The notes beneath the pieces are model-generated. The model saw only the letters and a list, made by a program, of their open reading frames with translations. It did not search any database and was not told the origin of the DNA. A stretch of 64,000 nucleotides of DNA from Diadema setosum (lineage: Eukaryota; Echinodermata; Echinoidea; Diadematoida; Diadematidae): contig CM067067.1 of NCBI GenBank assembly GCA_033980235.1, forward strand, positions 7,307,047 to 7,371,046. Direction: 5' to 3'. Shown one piece after another: positions 38,538 to 49,978 of the stretch. Within the stretch, counting starts at the first letter, position 1, and every line of letters starts with the position of its first letter. The translations under genes were made by a program, and so were the position numbers.

Positions 38538-38700
38538 CTTGTGCTACTAAATCATTTGTTCCGACATACAGTACAATATATTTTGGGTTTTTTGGTTGAA
38601 ATCATAACATGTTTATATAAGAGAAATGACATGAAATTCTGCATGACTCGCAGAAAAAGCTATCTTGATCAACCTAATCAAGCCAATCCATATCTGCCTC

Positions 38701-38738
<38 letters not shown>

Positions 38739-38920
38739 AAAAAAAAACGTGCTGCTGAATCACCTTTTTTTTTACAAACCTTTTTATTTTTGCAACGCAT
38801 ACTCTATAATTATATACAAAAATTATATCAAATTCAGCATAACTCTTAGAAAAAAAAACTATCTTGATCAACTTGATCTAATTAATCAATATCTGCTTCA
38901 TTACATAAACTCCCTCACAC
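38538..38920. repeat. Diverged ~200-bp direct duplication with a (CA)n tract
   Basis: Blocks such as CTATCTTGATCAACCTAATC near 38659 recur near 38867 as CTATCTTGATCAACTTGATC, together with matching GCAT-ACTC, TATCTGC and TCATTACA blocks in the same order. A CA run and an A run sit between the copies. Confidence 0.75.
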
Positions 38921-41900
38921 TCAATTTCAATTCAATTTCAACTTTATTTTCACCTCCATCAAAATGAACAAAGAAATTTATGTACATTGCATATACACGG
39001 GATATTTGTGATACCGAACAAAATTTGAAAAGGTACATAAGAAAATTATGAAAATGAAAAGTAGATGTGATTACATCTTTATTAAATACATAAAGCGTAT
39101 AATACAAGTCAACTAAGGATGAGGATGGAAGTGGAGGGTCCCACTAAGAAGCAAAGCTTGTACGATATGGGACCCTCAGAAAAATACACAAAACATCAAT
39201 ATAAAACACAATAATAAACGAACCGATGTCAACTGACATCAAAATGATTGGGAAGAGGAAAAAGAGAGAAAAGGAAAGGAAAACAAAAGAGGAAAAAAAG
39301 AGAGGAAAAAAAGGGAGAAAAAAGAGGGAACTACAGCATGTGCCATCGTGGACGCAAGCAATCTGGATTTCATAATGTAAAATAAGTGATAAAATACAAG
39401 CTGGATTGAATGTAATGCAAAACAGTTTTATACGTAGTTATGTTGGCAAGAATGCAGGAGAAAAAAAAAACACATCGTTATATTTAGAACACAGACAGGG
39501 ACATAGTTTAATAGAAGGACTTATGTAAAAAAGAATGATGACTTGACTGAGATGATAAAGGGAAACTAACTCTGTTGGATGTTGTAAAGTTTCAATAAAA
39601 ATGATTTTAATTTATTCTTAAAGGAATTCAGAGATTGAGCTGTAGTAATGTTACTGGGAAGTGAATTCCAGTACTTTGGCCCGTCGTAAATAAATGTGTT
39701 TTGAGCCAACAAAGTTCTCAGAAATGGCAAATGGAAATCATTTGATCGCCGTGTTGGATAATTATGAATGGATTGATTTCTTTGAAACATTGTTTCAAAT
39801 ATATTTGGGAGATTATTTTTATTATAATTATACATAAATTGTCCTAGATTAAACAAATACAAATCATTAATTTTCAATATTTTATGCTCATAAAATAGTG
39901 GGTCAGTATGGGACAAAAATGCAGTATGACATATAACACGGAGTGATTTCTTTTGCAATAAAAGTAATTTATCTAAGAATGTTTTATATGTATTTCCCCA
40001 CGCGAGAATACCGTAACTTAAATATGGCAATATTAAGGATGAATATAATACGAGCAGGGACGACAAAGGAAAACAAAACTTAAGCTTATTAATTATACCA
40101 ATATTACGTGAAATAATTTTACATATACTGTCAATATGAAATTTCCAGGACAGCTTATTGTCAACTGTTACTCCAAGAAATTTTATATGGGAAACATTTT
40201 CGAGTGGAGTACCATCTAAAACAATATCAACAGGTAATGCCTCAGTAGAATTACTAAAGAGCATATATTTAGTTTTTTGAAGATTAAGAGATAGCTTATT
40301 TGCTTTTATCCACTGGGCAACATTTTCTAATTCTAAATTTATTGTATTAACAAGGGTAAAAAGATTGTTGTGTGAAAAAAATAGATTTGAGTCGTCTGCA
40401 AAAAGAATAAAAGAAAGAACATCTGATGATCTACAAAAATCATTTATGTAAACAGTAAACAACAGTGGACCTAATAAACTTCCCTGTGGCACCCCACATT
40501 TAATATTTAATATTTGTGAATTACAACCATTTAAGGAAACATATTGTTTCCTGTTCATGAGGTAGCTCCTGAACCACTCCAAGGCCTTCCCACGCACTCC
40601 ATAATGGTGTAATTTGTTAAGTAAAATATCATGATTGATGGTGTCGAAGGCCTTGGAGAAGTCCAGGAACAAACCTATCAAATGAGAAGATTTATCGATA
40701 GCATGTGCCACTTTTTCTATAAAACTCAATAATGCATGTGTGGTGCTATGTTTCTCCCTAAATCCAAACTGAGAATTCGTAAATATATTATTAAATTTAA
40801 AGAAATTAATAGTTCTTTTATAAATAATTTTTTCAAGAATTTTTGACAATGCACTTAACAAAGAAATTGGTCGGTAATTATTTACATCTAATTTGTCACC
40901 TTTTTTAAACAAGGGGATGACTTTTGCTATTTTCATACTTTCGGGGAAGGTGCCATTAAAAAGGGATAGATTAAATATATGAGCTAAGGGATCCGCAATT
41001 GACGATATTACCCCCTTTAAAAGAAAATTGCTGATGTCATCGTGCCCAGCACTTTTTTTGGAACTGAAATCAGAGACAATATTAATTATCTCCTGAGTGT
41101 ATGTTGGATTAAAAAATATTGAACTAGAATTTGGGGGACCCAAAAATTCGGAAAAATGTTTTGTGGAGGGAGGAATATTACTTGCCAGGCTTTCCCCAAT
41201 TGAAGAAAAATGGTTATTCAAAATATCACAAATTTGTTGAGAATCTTCAACAATTTCACCATCAAATCTAATTTTTGTAATATTTGACTTAACATTTGAT
41301 ATATTCATGGCTTGCTTTAAAACTTTCCATGTATTTTGCATATCATGCCTGTAAAATTGTAACTGATTAGTATAATATTTTTTCTTTTCTATTCGTATAA
41401 TTTTCGTCAAAGTATTTTTGTAACTAGTGTATTTCAACTTTGATTGCTCAGTACGTTTCATTTTAAATCTGTAATATAAATTATTCTTTCTATTTATTGA
41501 ACGCAGGAGCGATTTTGAAATCCATGGGAGCCTGGGTATTTTTTTGTAATTAGCTGATTTTTCTCTACGTTTTGGAATACAAATGTCCAAATGTTGGATA
41601 AAAATCTTCATAAAATATTCATAAGACAAATTAACATCATCTGTATCAAAGATACAGGACCAGTCTGCGGTGTCTAAGCTAGCACCTAGCCTAGCTATAC
41701 TTTCATGAGTAATTCTTCGTTTAAATATATTGTTGTTTTTATTATTAACTGTTTCATTTAAAGAAAAACCAGTCGAGATGGGGAAATGATCGGTGATATC
41801 TGAGAGTACTACAAAAGAATCAGGAGGAGGAAGAATGTTACAAAAAATGTTATCAATTAAAGAAACAGATTCATTAACTATACGTGTGGGTTTAGATATT

Positions 41901-42960
41901 AAGGGTAAAAAAGAGGCAGACAAAAATATTTCCAAAAAATCTTGCGACATATTATTCTGTTTTAGTAAATCTATATTGAAATCACCCATTATAAAACAAT
42001 TTTTATGGATAAAAAGTGGGTTTTTAACCAGATCCGAAAAATAATCTAAAAATGATTTAGTATTCGCGTTTGGTGGTCTATATACTACACCTATGATTAT
42101 ATTTTTGCTGCCTGGAACTGTGATTTCAATAAATAAAGACTCAAACAAATCAGTCATTCTGGTGAACTCATCGCGGACTACATAATCATAATTTTGTTTA
42201 ACATATATGGCAACGCCTCCACCTACCCTATTTTGTCTGTTATTAACCACTAAATCGTACCCGTCGAGAGCGAAGGGAAGACTGGAGTCATGAGAGAGCC
42301 AGGTTTCGGTTAAACCTACCGCCGAGATATTATGCATGATGGGACTATTTAAAAATAACCTCAATTCTTCAAAATGCTTATTGATACTTCTAATATTAAA
42401 ATGTAAAAGAGAAAAAGTAGTACTATCATATTCCTTGACAACATTGGTAAATTGGGATTGAGTAAGATATTCAGAAGACGGACTTTGCAATTGGTTCTCT
42501 GTGTCAAAATCATAATCTAATTCTTGCGGCGATGAATTAAAACTGTCAGAAACATAATTATCAAAAAAATTGTCATTTTGATTGATATTTGATTCGTTTT
42601 GTTCAAAAGAAGGTCCTGCCAAATCAAAAAAGTCATCATCATTAATTGAATTGAATGCTGTGTCTATAGAATTGCGTATTAAAGGGTGAGCGTGTTGTCC
42701 GTTGCTTGAGTCCACGAGGGCACCTGTAGAGGGCAGTAGAGAACAATTTGACTGTGGAGATTGTTGCAATATTGCAGTTACACATTTTATCGTTGTCTCT
42801 TAATATAACGTTGTCTACAAAGGAAAATAGGATCGTCCTATACATAACATTAATACGATCTAAGTAGGCACAAACATAAAGAGAACAGTTTGTCATAAGC
42901 ATGAATACTAATATTCAAAATAAGTTATAATAAAACTCCGGTAATTGTTCTTTATCCGAT
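38921..42960 (-). mobile_element. LINE retrotransposon, minus strand (CR1-group-like)
   Basis: The element contains the ORF at 39566-42769. Its 3' end lies at about 38921-38945, where the minus strand reads AATAAAGTTGAAATTG followed by further GAATTG-type tail. The 5' boundary is uncertain and probably lies between the start codon and the tandem array at 43.02 kb. The intact ORF suggests a fairly recent insertion. Clade assignment (CR1/L2/Rex1 group) is by eye from the endonuclease and RT motifs. Confidence 0.85.
39566..42769 (-). CDS. LINE ORF2: endonuclease-reverse transcriptase, intact
   Basis: 1,067 residues without a stop. After an Asn/Asp/Ser-rich N-terminus (1-115) comes an apurinic-type endonuclease domain (about 118-337) with LTETWL (E155 region), VVYRPPN, MGDFNIDLL and SDITDHFPI. 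The reverse transcriptase (about 600-860) has NYRPISLLSALSKILEKI, GFREKHSTTHALL, LFLDFSKAFDTINHDILLNK, GVPQGSLLGPLLF and the catalytic FADD (790-793). A C-terminal region with YPTRRSNDFHLP and DGPKYWNSLP follows, typical of CR1-group elements. It nicks target DNA and primes reverse transcription from it. All key residues are present. Confidence 0.95.
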   Translation of the reverse strand: MQQSPQSNCSLLPSTGALVDSSNGQHAHPLIRNSIDTAFNSINDDDFFDLAGPSFEQNESNINQNDNFFDNYVSDSFNSSPQELDYDFDTENQLQSPSSEYLTQSQFTNVVKEYDSTTFSLLHFNIRSINKHFEELRLFLNSPIMHNISAVGLTETWLSHDSSLPFALDGYDLVVNNRQNRVGGGVAIYVKQNYDYVVRDEFTRMTDLFESLFIEITVPGSKNIIIGVVYRPPNANTKSFLDYFSDLVKNPLFIHKNCFIMGDFNIDLLKQNNMSQDFLEIFLSASFLPLISKPTRIVNESVSLIDNIFCNILPPPDSFVVLSDITDHFPISTGFSLNETVNNKNNNIFKRRITHESIARLGASLDTADWSCIFDTDDVNLSYEYFMKIFIQHLDICIPKRREKSANYKKIPRLPWISKSLLRSINRKNNLYYRFKMKRTEQSKLKYTSYKNTLTKIIRIEKKKYYTNQLQFYRHDMQNTWKVLKQAMNISNVKSNITKIRFDGEIVEDSQQICDILNNHFSSIGESLASNIPPSTKHFSEFLGPPNSSSIFFNPTYTQEIINIVSDFSSKKSAGHDDISNFLLKGVISSIADPLAHIFNLSLFNGTFPESMKIAKVIPLFKKGDKLDVNNYRPISLLSALSKILEKIIYKRTINFFKFNNIFTNSQFGFREKHSTTHALLSFIEKVAHAIDKSSHLIGLFLDFSKAFDTINHDILLNKLHHYGVRGKALEWFRSYLMNRKQYVSLNGCNSQILNIKCGVPQGSLLGPLLFTVYINDFCRSSDVLSFILFADDSNLFFSHNNLFTLVNTINLELENVAQWIKANKLSLNLQKTKYMLFSNSTEALPVDIVLDGTPLENVSHIKFLGVTVDNKLSWKFHIDSICKIISRNIGIINKLKFCFPLSSLLVLYSSLILPYLSYGILAWGNTYKTFLDKLLLLQKKSLRVICHTAFLSHTDPLFYEHKILKINDLYLFNLGQFMYNYNKNNLPNIFETMFQRNQSIHNYPTRRSNDFHLPFLRTLLAQNTFIYDGPKYWNSLPSNITTAQSLNSFKNKLKSFLLKLYNIQQS

Positions 42961-43019
42961 CAATAGAAGGAACACATGTATGTAATACGTATTGTGTTAT
43001 GACAGAAGAGACATCTCAA

Positions 43020-46000
43020 GTCTCATAGGGACCGCCAACCGCCACTATATAGGGCAAATACTAGGTTGCCAAGGGCAACTCTAGGAAGGAAATCCTTACC
43101 CGAAGAATCAATTTTACAAGAAATGAGAAAAAAAAAATAACCGTTTTTATCATTAATTCTATACGGATTTCTCCTCTCCCATAACTGCAGCGCAAAAGCT
43201 CACCCATCCCTATGCCCCAAAAAGACCAACACGCTGGGACCGCCGACGGCCAGTATATTATATAGGGCAAATACATGGTTGCCAAGGGCGACTCTGTAGC
43301 GAACAAGGCACACACCAATTTCGAGCAAGTTACAAGTTGACATAATATATTGTGATGAACTGTATTAAACTGTGCAGCCGGTCCACAGTACTGCGTGAGT
43401 GGAGAAGAATACAATACTCGGCTGATACTGTCAGTTCTGATGGCACCCGTTGGCAGATGCCATCCTGGACAAAAAGAACATGTAGGGCAAGTACACGGTT
43501 GCCAAGGGCAACTCTATAGCGAACAAAGCACACACCAAATTCGAACAAGTTACAAATTGACATAGTATGTTGTAATAAATTGTATTAAACTGTGCAGCCG
43601 GTCCACTGCGTGAGTGGAGAAGAATACAATACTCGGCTGATACTGTCGGCACCGGTTGGCAGATGCCACCCTGAACAAGAAGAACAAACTCAACAATTCA
43701 CCCTGGATAACTACACAACCTGTATAAGATGCTTAAGCGTGTTTCAATAATGATAATGAAATTTAGCTTGTGTACGTTGACTGCTAAAAGGTTGAGTAAT
43801 TTGGGAGCATACCTAGATATTCAAAACATCAGCTGATTGAGTTCTGAATTGGTGTGCCAATTAATCAGAAAAATATTTCGACCAAGAGAGAGTGAGAGAG
43901 AAAAAAACACCCAAACACATTTTATTAACTTATTGTCGTTATCGTAAAGGGTATATCAACAACAACAACAAAGTATTAATTGCAGTCAGTTTTAGTCAAT
44001 ATTGAAAAATTTTTTTTGCATAGGTTATGGCATAGACGTGGATTTAGTTGCGATGGATCATAACCCCGTGCAGGCTCTAAACGCAATAAAATGCCGAAAA
44101 TCATAACAACATATTTATCACATGGATTATGATACAAACATAGATTTGGTTACAACGAACCCTTACCCCGTGCAGGCTCTAGATTACAATAAAGTGACCT
44201 GACAACCATCATGCCTGCCGGGTACAGATCTCAAACAGCTACAATCTAAAGGAGCCCATGCCCGAGGAATCCATTTGGAGAGAACAGGGGAGAGAACCAG
44301 CAATGGGCTTGAAAACAAGGAATGTCTACGAATAAACCGTATTTATCATTCATTCTTATACAGATTTCTCCTCTCCCACAGCTGCAAAGCAATAGATCTC
44401 CTCATCCCTATGCCGAAACAAGATCCACACGCTGGGACCGCCAACCATTGTATTATATAGGACAAGTAACAGTTGCAAAGCGCAAGGCACACATCGAATT
44501 CGAACAAAAGACAGGTTAACATTTAAATCATTGTACTGTAATACACTGTATATATGGCCGGTCCACTGCGTGAGTGGAGAAGAGTATAACATTCGGCTGT
44601 TACTGTATGCAGTTCAGATGGCACCCGTATAGATGCCATCCTGAACAAAAAAAAAAAAAAAAAAAAAAAAGGAACAGACTGTACAATTCACCCTGGGTAA
44701 CCATACACTACCTGCATCAAATGCTTAAGGGTGTTGCATTAATGATAATGAAATGTAACTTGCATACGTTTACTAATAAATAAATTTGAGTAATTTGGGA
44801 GCATACCTCTCATTTAAAAAAAAAAAAAAAAAAAACATCAGTTGTTGGAGTTCTGACTGAGAATGCTAATTAATCTGAAAAAATATATCGACCAAAAGAG
44901 AGAGAGAAAAAAAAAATCCCAAAACTCATTTTTTATTTATTATTATTACATCATGAAGGTATTTATCAACAACAACAACAAAACATTCATTGCTGGTAGG
45001 TTTAGTAAATATTTAGAATCATAACATCTCGCATGTATTGTGATGTGAACGTGGATTTGGTTGCATGGACCATAACCCCTTGCAGACTCAAATCACAATA
45101 AAATACTGGAAATCATAACAGCGTATTTATCACATAAATTATGGTATGAACACAGATTTGGTTACAATATACCATTACCCTGTGCAGGCTCTTGATTACA
45201 GAAAGTGACCTGACAATCATCATGCCTGCCGGGTACAGATCTCAAACAGCTACAGTCAAAGGGAGCCCATGCCCGAAGAATCAATTCGGAGAGAACCAGC
45301 AATGGGCTTGAACACAAGGGATATCTATAAATAAACCATTTTTATCATTTATTATTTTAAGGATTTCTCTTCTCCCATAGCTGCAGGGCAAAAGATCACC
45401 CCGTCCCTAGTATGCCCCAACAAGATCCACACGCTGGGACCGCCAATAGTTACTACATAGGGCAAGTACACGGTTGCCAAGGGCAACTCTAAAGCGCAAG
45501 GCACACGCCAAATTCGAAAGAAATGCAGGTTAACAGAATTATGTAGGGCCTATTGTCACACCAATTGTATTATAATACACTGTGCAGCCTGTCCACTGCG
45601 TGAGTGGAGAAAAATATAGCATTCGGCTGATGTCAATTAATCAGAAAAAAAAAAACTATATCTCAACAAAAGGATATAACTAACTATCATTATATCATAA
45701 GGGTATTTATCAACAACAACAAAAAAAAAAAACTGTAATTGCAGGTGGGTTTGATGAATATTGAGAATCATAACAGATATCTCTCACATGGATAATGCGG
45801 TAGGCGTGGATTTGGTTGTCACGGACCATATCCCGTGCTGGATCTAATCGCAATAAAATTCCGGCAATCATATCAATATATTTATCACATACACTATGAT
45901 ATAACCATAAATTTAACTACAATGAATCCTAATCCCGTGCAGGATCTAGATTACAATAAATTGATCTGACAACCATCATGCCTGCAGGGTACAGATCTCA

Positions 46001-47340
46001 GGCAGCTACAGCGTAAGGGAATCCTTGCCCGAGGAATCAATTTGGAAGGAACCAGCAACGGGCTTGTTCACAAGGAACATCTATGAATAAACCGTTTTTA
46101 TCATTTATACGGATTTCTCCTGTTCCATAACTACGGAGCAAAAGATCACCCCATCCCTATGCCCCAAGAAGACCAACACCCTGGGACCGCCAACCATCAC
46201 TATATGGTGCAAGTACACGGTTGCCAAGGAAAACTCTATAGCGAACAAAGCACACACCAAATTCCAACAAAATGCAGGTTAACATATTATAAATACATTG
46301 TACAGACAGCCGGTCCACTGCATGAGTGGAGAAGAATATAACACTCGGCTGAGACTAAACAATCTGCATAAAATGCTTAAGCGTTTTGCATTAATGATAA
46401 TGAAGTGTGTATAGCTTGCGTACGTTGACTGCTAAAAGGTTGGGTAATTTGGGAGCATACTAATAGCTCTATTTTCAAATCATCGGCTGTTAAGGTTCTG
46501 AATTGAGCTACCAATTGATTGAAATATATATGTGTATACATATATATATATATGTATTTATCACTTCATACATTTAGATTTGGTTGGGATGGATCATGAC
46601 ATCGTGCAGACTCTAATCACAATGAAGTGACTTGACAACCGTCATGTCGGCCAGGTTAAACTCCTACAGCCTAAAAGGAAACCTATACTTGAGGAATCCA
46701 TTTGGAGGAAACCAGTAATGGACTTGTTTACCAGGAACATCTATAAGTAAACCGGGTTTTTTTATCATTCATTCAATACGGATTTCTCCTCTCCCACAGT
46801 TGGAGAGCAAAACATCACCCAATCCCTATGCGCCAACAAGACTAACACTGAGGAACTCTTTACATGATTTCGGATAAGAACAAGGTTGCCAGGGGCAACA
46901 CTAGTAACCAAGACACACCAAATTTGAGCAAGTTACACCTGCTGTAATACACTGTGCATACAGCCGATTCATTGCGTGAGTGGAGAAAAATGTGATACTC
47001 GGCTGATACTGAATTCAGTTCAGATGGCACCCATTTGCAGATGCCATACTGAACAAAAGGATCCGACTGTATAATTCACCCTGGGCAACTATACAAACTG
47101 AATAGTCATGCTTAAGCGTGTTTCATTAATGATAGTGAAATGTAGCTTGCGTACGTTAACTGCTGAAGGGTTGTAATACACTGTGCAGCTGGTTCAAGAC
47201 ACAAACCAAATTTGAGCAAGTCACACCTGCTGTAATACACTGTGCAGCCGGTTCATTGCATAAGTAAAGAAAAATATAATACTCGGCTGATATTGTATTC
47301 AGTTCGGATGGTACCCATTTGCAGATGCCATTCTGAACAA
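43020..47340. repeat. Degenerate tandem array (0.2- to 1-kb units)
   Basis: Shared blocks recur in the same order: GGGACCGCCAACCAT, GGCAAGTACACGGTTGCCAA, CACACCAAATTCGAACAAGT, CAGCCGGTCCACTGCGTGAG, GGAGAAGAATA-ACTCGGCTG, TTAATGATAATGAAATG, TATCAACAACAACAA, CATGCCTGCCGGGTACAGAT, and ATACGGATTTCTCCTCTCCC. GGTTGCC lies at about 43064, 43277, 43497, 44471, 45472, 46219 and 46884; CAGCCGG at about 43375, 43595, 44556, 45595, 46307, 46961 and 47245. Unit lengths are therefore about 215, 220, 970, 1000, 750 and 665 bp. No coding potential. Confidence 0.85.
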
Positions 47341-47368
47341 AAGGAGAAAAAAAAAAGAAAAATACAGT

Positions 47369-47535
47369 ATCTTGATATACATTTGGCACTGCAAGTTGAC
47401 AGCAATTCTAGTAAATTTTGGATTCATTGTCTTCTACCATTTCACTTTAGTATCTTAATATACATTTGGCACTGTACGTTGACAACAATTCTAGTAAACT
47501 TTGGATTCATTTACTTCTACCACTTCAATTTAGTG
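47369..47535. repeat. ~83-bp tandem duplication
   Basis: Two copies of a block starting TATCTTGATATACATTTGGC and containing CAATTCTAGTAAA and TTTGGATTCATT, diverged by several substitutions. Confidence 0.85.
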
Positions 47536-47584
47536 TAATGAAAAACCGGAATATTTGTAATCATGCAAAACCAGTGTGTTTTTA

Positions 47585-47727
47585 TAAGGAAACCAGTGCG
47601 CATATTTTAACCAAACCAACATCATTGAATTTTTGAGCGCAATAGGTATACCTAATGAAAAACCAATACGCACATTTTAATTAAACCAACATCATTGAAT
47701 TTTTGAGTGCAATAGATATACCTAAAA
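47585..47727. repeat. ~73-bp tandem duplication
   Basis: AAACCAACATCATTGAATTT occurs twice in tandem, with matching flanks (GCGCATATTTTAA and ATAGGTATACCTAA forms). Confidence 0.85.
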
Positions 47728-47871
47728 TATAATTTCTGAGTTGCTCATGCAGGACAATAGGTATCTATCATATCATAATCATGTACAACTGGGCCAATGT
47801 TACTGATCTTCTCTGTAGGGTACACAAAACTTCAGTTGAAGTTATAAGAAATGTATATAGGAGATGACTAC

Positions 47872-48882
47872 TCACTCGAAATTAAAGGGAGCGCCTCCGG
47901 TTTGGCGCCATTTTCCGGCATAGAATCTCAACTTGGTACCTTTGCTGTACATTTCTTGGACTTGTTTCTTCCATTTCTGTTTTTCTTCCAGGTCAGTCTG
48001 CGTCAAGTCGTCGATCATGAAATATCGCTCGTCCTTTAGGATTTCTCTGGCACGACGGATGACATCTACTTTTTCTCTGTATGAGAGAAACTTTATCAAG
48101 ATGTGCCTGGGACGACCTTCCACTTTGCGACCATCACGATGAGCTCGCTCCACCTTTGTGGTCATCTTGAATTTGGACCGCAGGATGTCTTCGACGATGT
48201 GGGCGCAGTCTTCCCTCTGGTCATTTGGTGTTTCAGGGATTCCCACGATGCGGATGTTATTCCTCCTGGATATTCTTTCGGTTTTGTTTGTTTCCGCTTT
48301 GTTCTTCAATACTTCGGAGCGGAGTTCGGCAATTTCTTTTTCCATTCTTTTCATTCTACCTTCCATTTCCTTTTGTTTGACTTCGAGATCATCGACCCGT
48401 TTGCTCTCAAATTGGATAGAAGCTTCAATGTTGGCCTCAAGATCGCTCAACTTCCCAAGGAACTTGTCGACAGCATCTTGGATCATTTTATTGAATCCGC
48501 TGGTAGCTTCCTTGAAATATGCGTCCAAGCTTCTAGGGGTTTGCACATTGGGAGGTGCAGAGGCCAGTGCTTCCTTATCGGCGGGCATAGTGGTGCCTCG
48601 ATCTGGGTGCGTTGGGTTGGTTACCGTCGTGGAGGCGACAGCCATATTTGTGACGTCATCAGGCACCAGTTCAACAGATTCCGCATCGCTGGCTGTTTGG
48701 CCTTCCAACGACTCTCGCTGGGAAGCGGCCGGAGTCATGGGCGCAGGGTTAGTGACCTTCGGGTTCGGACTTGACGGGCTGTTTGCACGTACCTGGGTTG
48801 CGGGTTTTCTCACAGAAGGACCATAGTTTTTTGCCTTTGTAGCGGCTAACCGTTGCGGCCGAGCAGATTTTTGTTGGTCCAT
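47872..48882 (-). CDS. L1-type ORF1 protein (coiled coil plus RRM), orphan
   Basis: 336 residues, intact. The N-terminus is basic and Pro/Ser-rich (MDQQKSARPQRLAATKAKNY). Residues about 115-200 form heptads (KRVDDLEVKQKEMEGRMKRM). From about 206, RRNNIRIVGIPE begins an RNA-recognition fold, with RPRHILIKFLSYREKVDVIR and a C-terminal domain ending GTKLRFYAGKWRQTGGAPFN. This matches the L1 ORF1p/Transposase_22 layout: a trimerising RNA-binding chaperone of the retrotransposon particle. The region immediately 3' on this strand has no ORF2; the nearest minus-strand ORF2 is 5.1 kb away beyond the tandem array, so its parent element is unclear. Long plus-strand frames across it are shadows. Confidence 0.88.
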   Translation of the reverse strand: MDQQKSARPQRLAATKAKNYGPSVRKPATQVRANSPSSPNPKVTNPAPMTPAASQRESLEGQTASDAESVELVPDDVTNMAVASTTVTNPTHPDRGTTMPADKEALASAPPNVQTPRSLDAYFKEATSGFNKMIQDAVDKFLGKLSDLEANIEASIQFESKRVDDLEVKQKEMEGRMKRMEKEIAELRSEVLKNKAETNKTERISRRNNIRIVGIPETPNDQREDCAHIVEDILRSKFKMTTKVERAHRDGRKVEGRPRHILIKFLSYREKVDVIRRAREILKDERYFMIDDLTQTDLEEKQKWKKQVQEMYSKGTKLRFYAGKWRQTGGAPFNFE

Positions 48883-49420
48883 CCTCAGGCGATGTTTCTA
48901 ACTTTGTCGTTTTGTCAGAATGTGAGACCCGAAAAAATGAAGTAGACGTCCCAATTTGGTGAAATTTTGTTACTTTTGCGAGACAAACGAAATTGCCGCG
49001 TGCGTCTCAGTCCATAGCGCCCTCTATCTCTCTTGAGAATACAGCATTTCCCAAAACCTGCAGTAAACTGAAAAAAAAAGCATGCTTGAACATGCACATG
49101 CACACCACGCACACGCATACACACCCGCATTCAGAAATATATTACACTGTGCCTTTAAATTTATACCGCACGCGTCCCTACACTCCTTAACTGCAAACCA
49201 CTATTCATAGTTGGTATGAATTTTGACCACTATCTGCATGCATTTTATCATGATAGCACATTAAAGAGCGATTCCTGGAGTTGACAGGAGAAAAATAAGT
49301 AGGGACCCACAAAAATAAAACAGTCTACAGTGACGCTTTGCCATTTCTACCAATGTCATCCTGTCGTCCTTTCCTCCGTTGGTGTAATCTTTCGGCTTCT
49401 TTCATTCTCTCAACCCTTTG
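48883..49420. other. ORF1 5' flank, no gene
   Basis: Possible 5' UTR of the ORF1-bearing element, with a (CA)n-like ACACAC stretch near 49105. No supported feature. Confidence 0.5.
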
Positions 49421-49423
49421 CTT

Positions 49424-49978
49424 GTTTGTTTGTTTTTATTTCCGAAACAATAAAATCATATACAAGATAAACAGTGTTGAACATGACATAACTAAAACAT
49501 GAATCAAGATTGAAGTATCAAAATACAATGAAAACAAGTTGACATGTGACAATGATGATAACATGTAACGGTGGATAGCCCATTTCAGATCTATCAACAT
49601 GATAGATCTGTTCTTCCATGGGGTCCAAGATTTATAAACATATAATAACTAACATGTCTTTAATTCATACCAAACATAATATCTAAAATCATATCACAAA
49701 ACAATCCCTCAAACACCCCCTCCCTCCCACTCCCCCCCCCCCCCCCCCCGACTCATCTTCGATCTCTGGTGACATAGAGTAATATACATGTAAATACATA
49801 CAACATTTTTATATTCATCAATTCATTTTCAATAATTCTACTATTTTACGGTTCAAAATCTACATATACAATTTTTGATTTCTCTATTGAAATCAGTAAG
49901 GCTGCTGGACTGTCTAATAGACAAAGGTAGATCATTGTACAATGTACTACCACGATATCAAAGTGTACGTTTGCAATT
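49424..49978 (-). pseudogene. Decayed LINE, 3' part (ORF2 C-terminus and 3' UTR)
   Basis: The minus strand from about 49960 down reads RGSTLYNDLPLSIRQSSSLT then DFNREIKNCICRF and a stop, the usual last motif of CR1-group ORF2 proteins, preceded by CKRTL and a premature TGA. An AT-rich 3' UTR follows and ends at about 49424-49447 with AAATAAAAACAAACAAACAA on the minus strand. A C run lies at about 49734. It is probably the missing 3' half of the decayed LINE at 53.49-54.64 kb. Confidence 0.7.

Noticed and set aside
43020..47340. CRISPR-like array or clustered RNA genes
   Set aside because: Units are long, unequal and diverged with no short constant repeat and unique spacers; eukaryotic context.
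48103..48826. Two long plus-strand open frames (about 220 codons each)
   Set aside because: They lie antisense to the ORF1 gene, have no family motifs, and are explained by its codon bias.
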